NCBI GenBank assembly: GCA_049658145.1
Contig: JBASOJ010000092.1
Location: 1-18,316 of the forward strand
Direction: 5' to 3'
Source: UBA6100 sp049658145
GTDB lineage: Bacteria; Actinomycetota; Coriobacteriia; Anaerosomatales; Anaerosomataceae
DNA length: 18,316 nucleotides
The position numbers and the translations under genes were made by a program. The notes under the pieces are model-generated. The model worked only from the letters and a program-made list of their open reading frames with translations. It did not search any database and was not told the origin of the DNA. Below, piece after piece: positions 13,180 through 18,316 of this stretch. Within the stretch, counting starts at the first letter, position 1, and every line of letters begins with the position of its first letter.

Positions 13180-13878
13180 ATGACGCTTCGACTGAGAACG
13201 AGCCTGACCCACCCGTGGATCATCACGCACGGGGAGGCCGACGCGGTTCAGAAGCGGCTTGCGAGCGTGGTGGAGTTGCGCGCGATGCCGGTGGACGGCC
13301 CCGGCAGCCCGGCAGTCGCCGCCGGCGTGGACGTGGCGTACACGAAGGACGGCACTCATGCATGGGCCGCCGCCGTGGCGATGGACCGCGAGTTCCGCGT
13401 GCTCGCCTCGGCGGTGATCGAAGGCGATCCCGACATCCCGTACAAGCGCGGCTACCTCGCTTTCCGGGAGGGACGGCTCACCATCGAGGCGCTCATGAGT
13501 CTCGGCGTGGAGCCCGGCCTCGTGTTCTGCGACGGTCACGGCGTGGTGCACGAGCGCGGCTGCGGGCTCGCGTCGCACGTGGGAGTGCTGCTCGATGTGC
13601 CCACCGTGGGCGTGCCCAAGACGCCGTTTCACGCGATCGACCATGCACCCGGCCCGCATCGCGGCGACTACTACGTGCTCACCAAGGAGTGGGGCGCGCA
13701 GGGCGCGTCGGTGCGGCTTAAGGCCGGCTCCAAGCCGGTGTACGTTTCTCCCGGCCACCTCACCGACCTCGGGAGCGCCGTGACCCTCGCGCTCGTGTGG
13801 TCGAGCGGACACCACCGCGTGCCCGACCCGCTCTCCGCGGCGCACACGCTCAGCGTGAGGTCGCGCGGAGCCGAGTAA
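13180..13878 (+). CDS. nfi: Endonuclease V (deoxyinosine 3'-endonuclease)
   Basis: The product is 232 aa, normal for the family. Catalytic and recognition residues are all found in order: Asp51 (AAGVDVAYT), the IPYKRGYLAFRE block with the wedge Tyr88 and Glu97, Asp118 (VFCDGHGVVHERG), His124, and Lys147 (VGVPKTPFHAI). The enzyme recognises deoxyinosine from adenine deamination and cuts the second phosphodiester bond 3' of it, starting repair; some homologues cut inosine RNA. A GTG at 13174 is in frame, but it is only 3 nt from the GGAG, whereas ATG 13180 has a 9-nt spacing and is preferred. TACGTT at 13154-13159 is a possible -10. It is 52 bp downstream of the AlbA_2 gene. Confidence 0.93.
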   Translation: MTLRLRTSLTHPWIITHGEADAVQKRLASVVELRAMPVDGPGSPAVAAGVDVAYTKDGTHAWAAAVAMDREFRVLASAVIEGDPDIPYKRGYLAFREGRLTIEALMSLGVEPGLVFCDGHGVVHERGCGLASHVGVLLDVPTVGVPKTPFHAIDHAPGPHRGDYYVLTKEWGAQGASVRLKAGSKPVYVSPGHLTDLGSAVTLALVWSSGHHRVPDPLSAAHTLSVRSRGAE

Positions 13879-13886
13879 GGTCCGGC

Positions 13887-13911
13887 TACGATTCAGCTCA
13901 CAGCCAGCTGA
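13887..13911 (+). promoter_or_regulatory. Possible -10 and operator before the DUF1016 gene
   Basis: TACGAT (13887-13892) is a -10-like hexamer. It is followed at once by TCAGCT (13893-13898) and AGCTGA (13906-13911), a perfect 6-bp inverted repeat with a 7-nt spacer, 45 bp ahead of the start codon. No clear -35 is visible. Confidence 0.35.
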
Positions 13912-13956
13912 TGCCCCGGCGGTACGCTCCCTCGGTCCACCCCGAGAGGAGCCCCC

Positions 13957-14988
13957 ATGCCCGCGAACCTGCTCGATCTCCCGGATGACGACCGGGTGCT
14001 GCTCGGCGACATCAGTGGCCTGATCGAGGCCGCGCGCACGCGCGCCGCAGTGGCCGTGAACAGCGAACTCGTGATGCTCTACTGGAGCATTGGCAAGCGC
14101 ATCCGCGATGACGTGCTCGGCGGGGAGCGGGCTGAGTACGGCCAGGCGGTGGTGCAGCGGCTAGCCGAGCGGCTGACCGAACGGTATGGGCGCGGGTACA
14201 CGTACACCAATCTCACCCGCATGTTGAAGTTCGCGGAGAGCTACCCGGACGAGCGAATTGTTGCGCCAGTGGCGCAACAATTGCCGTGGACCAGCATCTG
14301 CATCGCGCTTGGCATACCTGACCAGCACAAACGCGACTTCTACTTGACCTTCGCAACCCACGAGCGCTGGTCGAAGCGCACCCTCCGCGCCAAGATCGAT
14401 GACAAGCTGTACGAGCGCACGATCGAGGCTCGGGGTGGCGTGAACGGACTCGAAGAGGAGCTCGCCGCTCTGCGCAACACAGGCTGTGCGCCCGGCCTCG
14501 TCTTCCGCGAGCCGTACATCCTGGACTTCCTGGGTCTTCCCGCGTCGCACTCTGAGGCGGAGCTCGAGCGCGCGATCCTCGACGACATGTGGCGCTTCAT
14601 TATCGAACTCGGTGGCGGGTTCGCCTTCGTTGCGCGGCAGAAGCGCATCACAGTGGATGGCGACGACTACTACCTCGACCTGCTCTTCTACCACCTCGGC
14701 ATGCGGTGCTTCGTGGCGGTGGAGCTCAAGACACGCAAGCTACAGCCCGCCGACTACGGTCAGATGCTGCTCTACCTGCGCTGGCTCGATGCCAACGAGC
14801 GGGGGACAGCCGACGAGGCGCCGGTCGGGCTGATCCTCTGCGCCAGCAAGGGGCCGCAGCAGACGAAGCTCCTCGGCCTGGATGACGGGGAGATCCGAGC
14901 GGCGCGCTACATCACTGAGCCGCTCCGTGAGCGGATGCAGCGGCGGCTGAGGGAGGCGGTGGACGCTCTCGAAGAGGGGCTGTCGTGA
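13957..14988 (+). CDS. DUF1016 / YhcG-family PD-(D/E)XK nuclease
   Basis: The product is 343 aa, full length. The N-terminal DUF1016 part has LYWSIGKRIRDDVLGG, YGRGYTYTNLTRMLKFAESYP and then VAQQLPWTS, followed by the linker HERWSKRTLRAKIDDKLYERT. The C-terminal nuclease fold has YYLDLLFYHLGMRCFVAVELKTRK with Asp241 and the Glu256-x-Lys258 pair, then Gln269-Met270. Family members occur near restriction-modification and defence genes and are thought to be DNA nucleases, possibly Holliday-junction or phage-related. GAGAGGAG upstream of ATG 13957 supports the start. A perfect 12-bp-arm inverted repeat lies inside the coding sequence at 14256-14282. No methylase or specificity gene is adjacent, so it looks solitary. 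Confidence 0.9.
   Translation: MPANLLDLPDDDRVLLGDISGLIEAARTRAAVAVNSELVMLYWSIGKRIRDDVLGGERAEYGQAVVQRLAERLTERYGRGYTYTNLTRMLKFAESYPDERIVAPVAQQLPWTSICIALGIPDQHKRDFYLTFATHERWSKRTLRAKIDDKLYERTIEARGGVNGLEEELAALRNTGCAPGLVFREPYILDFLGLPASHSEAELERAILDDMWRFIIELGGGFAFVARQKRITVDGDDYYLDLLFYHLGMRCFVAVELKTRKLQPADYGQMLLYLRWLDANERGTADEAPVGLILCASKGPQQTKLLGLDDGEIRAARYITEPLRERMQRRLREAVDALEEGLS
14256..14282. repeat. Perfect 12-bp-arm inverted repeat inside the DUF1016 gene
   Basis: AATTGTTGCGCC (14256-14267) and GGCGCAACAATT (14271-14282) are exact complements around AGT. The region codes for IVAPVAQQL between the two halves of the N-terminal domain. With AT-rich ends it resembles a regulator operator or a hairpin in the mRNA, although it is placed within a coding region. 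Confidence 0.65.
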
Positions 14989-15072
14989 TGGACTGTACGC
15001 TTCACACCCGTTCGGCACGAGGGCCGTTTCGGGCGCATACTCAAAGGGAGACTACCCTTGGAGGTGTGAGCC

Positions 15073-15660
15073 ATGGACGGAGAAGCCATTCTCGCTGTCA
15101 TCGATGCACACGGACCGGCCCAGGCGAGTGAGATCGTGAGCCTGCTGGCCGCGGAGGGTGTGGAAGCAACCGGCGCGACCACCGCTGCGGCGCTCCGCAA
15201 GCTTGAGTCGCAGGGCAAGGTCGCCTGCACTCCGCGTGAGAACTGGCGGCTTGCGGGCGCGCTGGCCGCCGAGCACACTGCCGCCTCGCGGGCGAAGCGG
15301 GCAAGACCGTCGTCCGGTGCCCGGGTCCGGGCGTTCATCTACTGCCCCGAGATGATCCGTGACGCACCGCGCCTCACACGCAATACGGTGCTGCACTACT
15401 CGGCGATGGAGGGCGGCGGATTCCGGCTTCGCGACTATGTCGATGGCCACCGTGTCGAGGTCAAGGCGATCGGCGGCATCTCCAAGACCGTCTTCCTCGA
15501 GGCTGCCTACAGTTGGACGCAGTTCGAATTCGATGATGATGAAGCGCAGACGCCGTTGACCGACAATGCGTTCTGGACTCAGCGGCTCGCGGCGATGAAC
15601 GCGTCGCACGTCGAGATGCTCGCTCTCGGTGAGCCGGTGGCCGGAGCGCCCACAGCCTGA
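15073..15660 (+). CDS. Winged-helix-containing protein of unknown function
   Basis: The product is 195 aa. Residues 1-60 look like a winged helix: ILAVIDAHGPAQASEIVSLL, then AAALRKLESQGKVACTPRENWRL. A basic Ala/Arg linker (about 65-85) joins it to a C-terminal domain with no family I recognise (FIYCPEMIRDAPRLTRNTV, GGFRLRDYVDGHRVEVKAIGG, TQFEFDDDEAQTPLTDNAFW). The first part could read DNA, and the second could sense a ligand or bind a partner. GGAGGTG before ATG 15073 is a strong ribosome site, so it is surely translated. It lies 84 bp after the DUF1016 gene, in the same direction, and may share its transcript. Regulator is the likeliest role but is only inferred. Confidence 0.68.
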   Translation: MDGEAILAVIDAHGPAQASEIVSLLAAEGVEATGATTAAALRKLESQGKVACTPRENWRLAGALAAEHTAASRAKRARPSSGARVRAFIYCPEMIRDAPRLTRNTVLHYSAMEGGGFRLRDYVDGHRVEVKAIGGISKTVFLEAAYSWTQFEFDDDEAQTPLTDNAFWTQRLAAMNASHVEMLALGEPVAGAPTA

Positions 15661-15746
15661 CCCACTTCCCGGCGGGCACGGTCGCCTCTATGATTGGTGT
15701 CGGCGGTGCGGGGGCACCGGCGGTACCACCAGGGGATGGGGGGACG

Positions 15747-16637
15747 ATGGCTGCACTCGAGGGTGTCCGGTTCGTGGACGTTGACGCGACGCTGGCCCAA
15801 ACCTTTCGCGACTACGCGCGCACATTCGGCGCGGTGCACGGAGAAACAGGCATCACGCACGATGAGACCACTGGGTTCGACCCCGCGGCCGAGCCGGCCG
15901 TGCTTGCGCTCGACGAGTTTGACGCTCCGCACGGCGCGGCTTCAGTGATGCTCGCCGGTGACGGTCACGCCCGGTTCCGGGTGCTCCACGCGCTCGACCC
16001 CGCGCTGTACGCGCCGCTCATAGAAGCGGTCACCGCTCGCGTGCCTGAGACCGTCTCGTGGGTCTGCCTCTTCCTTCCCGAGCACGCCGGGGTCATTGAG
16101 GAGACCCTCACCGCATCAGGCTTCGCCAAGAGCCGTCGGGCGTACGTCATGCTGCACCCGAGTCCCACCGCCACGACCGAGCCGGAACTCCCGGCAGAGA
16201 CGACGCTCTCGGTGGCGCTTCCCACGGTTTCGTCCGACTGGACGTTCATCGTCAATGCGGCGTTCCACGGGTATCCCGGACACACTGACCTGACCCTCGA
16301 GCGCGCGGCGGAACTGCTCGCACGGCCCGAGGTGATCAAGGGCGGGACGCTGATCGCGTATCGCGGCGGTTCACCCGCCGGGGTTGTGATGACGGCCGCC
16401 GACCCGAAGAACCCCTTCGAGGCCGAGATCGAGATGCTCGCGGTACTGCCCGCAGACCAGCACGTCGGACTCGGCCGGGCGCTGCTGCGTGCGGCACTGC
16501 TCGCCGCTGGACATGACGGCCGGTCCTCGGTGATCCTCTCGGTGAGCACGTTCAGCAAGCGGGCTATGGCGATGTACCTCGACGCCGGCTTCAACGTGCA
16601 CGACGTGCGGGTGTGCTGGGAGCTGCGTCGCCCATAG
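15747..16637 (+). CDS. GNAT-family N-acetyltransferase
   Basis: The product is 296 aa. The C-terminal half is a GNAT fold: YRGGSPAGVVMTAAD, EIEMLAVLPADQHVGLGRALLRAAL with the acetyl-CoA loop QHVGLGRAL at 238-246, VILSVSTFSKRAMAMYLDAGF and a last strand VRVCWELRR. The N-terminal half (about 60-140) also ends in a GNAT-like LTASGFAKSRRAYVML but lacks the pyrophosphate loop, so it may be a degenerate second domain. It would transfer an acetyl group from acetyl-CoA to an amine; the substrate is unknown. The frame opens at 15690, but ATG 15747 is preceded by a G-rich run and begins the folded part. It ends 9 bp from a convergent small gene. Confidence 0.83.
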   Translation: MAALEGVRFVDVDATLAQTFRDYARTFGAVHGETGITHDETTGFDPAAEPAVLALDEFDAPHGAASVMLAGDGHARFRVLHALDPALYAPLIEAVTARVPETVSWVCLFLPEHAGVIEETLTASGFAKSRRAYVMLHPSPTATTEPELPAETTLSVALPTVSSDWTFIVNAAFHGYPGHTDLTLERAAELLARPEVIKGGTLIAYRGGSPAGVVMTAADPKNPFEAEIEMLAVLPADQHVGLGRALLRAALLAAGHDGRSSVILSVSTFSKRAMAMYLDAGFNVHDVRVCWELRRP

Positions 16638-16646
16638 TGTCGCGGT

Positions 16647-17003
16647 CTAGGCGCGGTCCCTGCCGAGCAGCGCGTTCACTTCGGCGATCGTCTCGGCGCG
16701 CCGTTCGCCCTCGATCTCATCGATCCGCTTGAGCGCGATCACCAGCCCGCGGTACTCGTCCTTGCGCGCCCGCCCGGCGAAGCGGCCGGGCTCGGGAGGG
16801 AGAAAGGCCGCGAGATCCTCGGAGAGCTTGAAGCGCCCGGCTGTCTGACGGGCACGTTCGAGCGCTTCGGCCGTGGGAGGCTGCCAGGGTGTGAGGGTGT
16901 ACATCACGAGGGCGATCACGAACGCGCCTGCCTCGGTACCCTGCTGCCGCAGGCCGAGCATTCCGGCGGCCATCGCCGGGCTCATGCGCGGTGCGCGGCT
17001 CAT
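16647..17003 (-). CDS. Small protein of unknown function coupled to the DNA glycosylase
   Basis: The product is 118 aa. It starts MSRAPRMSPAMAAGMLGL, has one modest hydrophobic stretch (AGAFVIALVMYTL, about 23-35) and then a charged helical C-terminus (EYRGLVIALKRIDEIEGERRAETIAEVNALL). I recognise no family. ATG 17003 overlaps the glycosylase stop by ATGA with GGGAG 8 nt upstream, so it is the coupled start; an earlier ATG at 17018 in the same frame is possible. The overlap argues that it is made with the glycosylase. The hydrophobic stretch is too short and polar-flanked to call a membrane anchor with confidence. Confidence 0.62.
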   Translation of the reverse strand: MSRAPRMSPAMAAGMLGLRQQGTEAGAFVIALVMYTLTPWQPPTAEALERARQTAGRFKLSEDLAAFLPPEPGRFAGRARKDEYRGLVIALKRIDEIEGERRAETIAEVNALLGRDRA

Positions 17004-17647
17004 CGCGGTGGCTCCCATTCTCCCGTGCGCCTGAGGGGGAGACCCCGCCAGAGGTAGAGTGAGGCGCAGGTGCGGTAGGGCGCCCACGTTGCTCCGATGC
17101 GCGTCGTTGCCGCACGGTCGTCCTCACCGTCGAGGTCGTATGCCCAGGCCACGGTGGCGCGCAGCGCGCCGTCGTCCACCGCGAGCACGTCGGGCCGGCC
17201 GAGCGAGAAGATGAGGAACATCTCGGCGGTCCAGCGTCCGATGCCCTTCACGGTGGTGAGCCGCGCGATCACGTCCTCGTCGGGAAGCGTACTCACGCGG
17301 TTCAGGTCGAGCGACCCGTCGACCACGCGACCGGCGAGGTCGCGCAGATACGACGCCTTGCTTCGGCTCAGGCCTGCGCCGCGCAGCGTCGCATCATCGG
17401 CCGAGAGGACATGCGCCGGCGTGGGATCACCGCCGAGCGCTGCCACGAGCCGATTCCAGATGGTGGCGGCCGCCTTGTCCGAGAGCTGTTGGGAGACGAT
17501 AGCGCCGGCGAGCGAGGCGTACGCGTCCGTCTCCAGGCGTTGCTCGATCGGCCCCACGTACTCGATCAGCGCGGCGAGCGCGGGGTCGACCGCCGAGAGG
17601 TGGCGGACCTCGGCGGACTCCGGCGTGTAGGCGAGCGTCTGGGGCAT
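17000..17647 (-). CDS. HhH-GPD DNA glycosylase (AlkA / 3-methyladenine type)
   Basis: The product is 215 aa. The helix-hairpin-helix is LTTVKGIGRWTAEMFLIFSLGRPDVLAVDDGALRAT (130-165), with the hairpin KGIGRWTAE at 134-142 and the GPD-type catalytic acid at Asp159. The upstream SLAGAIVSQQLSDKAAATIW (45-64) is the typical N-terminal helix of the AlkA-like group. It should excise alkylated purines such as 3-methyladenine in base-excision repair. No iron-sulfur cysteine cluster is present, which argues against the EndoIII/MutY branch. ATG 17647 has no ribosome site, but TACAAT lies exactly 6 nt upstream, suggesting a leaderless message. It is divergent from the membrane protein gene and overlaps the small unknown gene downstream. 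Confidence 0.88.
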   Translation of the reverse strand: MPQTLAYTPESAEVRHLSAVDPALAALIEYVGPIEQRLETDAYASLAGAIVSQQLSDKAAATIWNRLVAALGGDPTPAHVLSADDATLRGAGLSRSKASYLRDLAGRVVDGSLDLNRVSTLPDEDVIARLTTVKGIGRWTAEMFLIFSLGRPDVLAVDDGALRATVAWAYDLDGEDDRAATTRIGATWAPYRTCASLYLWRGLPLRRTGEWEPPR

Positions 17648-17653
17648 ACGGTG

Positions 17654-17659
17654 ATTGTA
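17654..17659 (-). promoter_or_regulatory. Candidate -10 (TACAAT) for a leaderless glycosylase transcript
   Basis: On the minus strand TACAAT is followed by six bases and the ATG at 17647. The same spacing and a similar hexamer occur before the PP-loop-like gene at 4016. No convincing -35 is visible. Confidence 0.5.
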
Positions 17660-17712
17660 GCGCGAGCATGCGCATACCCGGCTGACGTATGCTTTGCAAA
17701 GGAGGTGGCGCG

Positions 17713-18316
17713 ATGACCGACGAACAGGTGACACCGCAAGCGACCATCGAGTGGACGTACCGCATACCGCTGCTCACCAGCCGCTTCATGTTGTACGACT
17801 TCGCAAAGGTCATCGTCATCTCGGTGGCGATCATGTACCTGCTCGTCGCGGTGATGGGCTGGTTCATCGACGGCGAGTTCGTGTGGCTGCCGCCGCAGGT
17901 GTTCCTCATCACCGGTGGCGCGATGGCCGCCCTCTTCGTGATCGCCTGCCTGCTGCTCGGCAACCGCTTCACCACCACGTTCCGCGTCGGCCCGGACGGC
18001 GTAGCGTATGCGTCCGGTTCGAAGGAGCGGAAGTGGAACCGTCTCGCGATCATCGCGGGTCTGCTCGGCGGGAGCATGACCGCCACCGGGGCAGGGCTGA
18101 TCGCATCCTCGCAGGAGGAGGGCGGCTTTGTGTGGGCCGACGTGCATCGGGCGAACGAGTATCCGGGCCCGCGTGTGATCACGCTGCGCAACTCATGGCG
18201 GGCCGTGCTTCGGGTGCACTGCACCCCCGAGAACTACGAGTCCGTTCGCGCCGCTGTGGTCGCCGGCCTTGCGCGGGGCGCCGCCGAGCGAGCGACGGGC
18301 GAGGCCGCCGCTACGC
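17713..18316 (+). CDS. Membrane protein of unknown function, incomplete at the right edge
   Basis: 201 residues are visible and the frame is still open at the window end. After a soluble start (MTDEQVTPQATIEWTYRIPL) come two membrane helices, about 31-52 and 62-83. A third weaker hydrophobic stretch (LAIIAGLLGGSMTATGAGLIA, 111-131) follows a beta-like FRVGPDGVAYASGSKERKW segment. The later part (DVHRANEYPGPRVITLRNSWRAVLRVHCTPENYESVRAAVV) looks soluble and resembles a PH-like or YcxB-like domain attached to two helices, which is only a suggestion. AAAGGAGGTG before ATG 17713 is a near-perfect ribosome site and TATGCT (17688-17693) a possible -10. It is divergent from the glycosylase. Confidence 0.8.
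   Translation, partial: MTDEQVTPQATIEWTYRIPLLTSRFMLYDFAKVIVISVAIMYLLVAVMGWFIDGEFVWLPPQVFLITGGAMAALFVIACLLLGNRFTTTFRVGPDGVAYASGSKERKWNRLAIIAGLLGGSMTATGAGLIASSQEEGGFVWADVHRANEYPGPRVITLRNSWRAVLRVHCTPENYESVRAAVVAGLARGAAERATGEAAAT

Noticed and set aside
15038..15057. AAGGG/CCCTT stem before the winged-helix gene as a riboswitch or terminator
   Set aside because: A 5-bp stem in a short gap, without conserved loop sequence or T-run, is not enough.
17672..17692. GCATAC/GTATGC inverted repeat between the glycosylase and the membrane protein as a shared operator
   Set aside because: The arms are only 6 bp, the element overlaps a -10 candidate and there is no second copy or regulator gene to support it.
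1..18316. CRISPR arrays, tRNA or rRNA genes, insertion sequences, prophage
   Set aside because: No regularly spaced repeats, cloverleaf pattern, transposase motif or terminal inverted repeat flanking a cassette was found on reading.

Overview
This is a gene-dense, high-GC stretch of bacterial chromosome. The largest space between called genes is under 200 bp, so there is no long empty region. No rRNA, tRNA, CRISPR array, insertion sequence or phage structural gene is visible. High GC, frequent GTG starts, lipoproteins with diverse tails, two vapBC modules, an archaeal-type phosphoglycerate mutase and an otsAB-treT trehalose locus would fit an anaerobic or deep-branching actinobacterium (Coriobacteriia-like or a related uncultured lineage). 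That placement is inference, because no marker gene is present to prove it.

Layout: (1) 1-547 minus, the 5' part of an archaeal-type cofactor-independent phosphoglycerate mutase, divergent from (2) a SAM methyltransferase (639-1427) whose stop overlaps the start of a lipoprotein with a sulfite-oxidase-type molybdopterin fold (1424-2113). (3) A shortened mscL (2184-2441) lacks the second membrane helix. (4) Minus-strand vapBC module 1 (2497-3143) and a PP-loop-like protein of unknown function (3276-4016). (5) Plus-strand trehalose operon: fused OtsA-OtsB (4204-6417) overlapped by TreT (6414-7625). (6) Two paralogous minus-strand lipoproteins (7629-8189 and 10117-10650) share their start-proximal leader. 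Between them lie vapBC module 2 (8241-8965) and a 5'-truncated DUF4143 ATPase (about 9015-10022). (7) A plus-strand series follows: a putative modification-dependent SRA-like/HNH endonuclease (10726-11697), an AlbA_2/HATPase/winged-helix protein (11757-13127), endonuclease V (13180-13878), a DUF1016 PD-(D/E)XK nuclease (13957-14988), a winged-helix unknown (15073-15660) and a GNAT acetyltransferase (15747-16637). (8) A minus-strand pair, an HhH-GPD DNA glycosylase and a small unknown (17647-16647), is divergent from a membrane protein that runs off the window (17713 onward).

How the genes fit together: the trehalose genes form one translationally coupled unit and, with the mechanosensitive channel remnant, suggest osmotic or stress physiology. 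From 8.2 to 15 kb the content is dominated by toxin-antitoxin modules, a truncated accessory ATPase, two nucleases of defence type and a DNA repair nuclease, which resembles an accessory or genome-defence neighbourhood. The main points of interest are the mscL lacking TM2, the lipoprotein pair with a conserved leader and a module inserted between its members, the SRA-like/HNH plus AlbA_2 pair, several perfect palindromes, and two genes that look leaderless.
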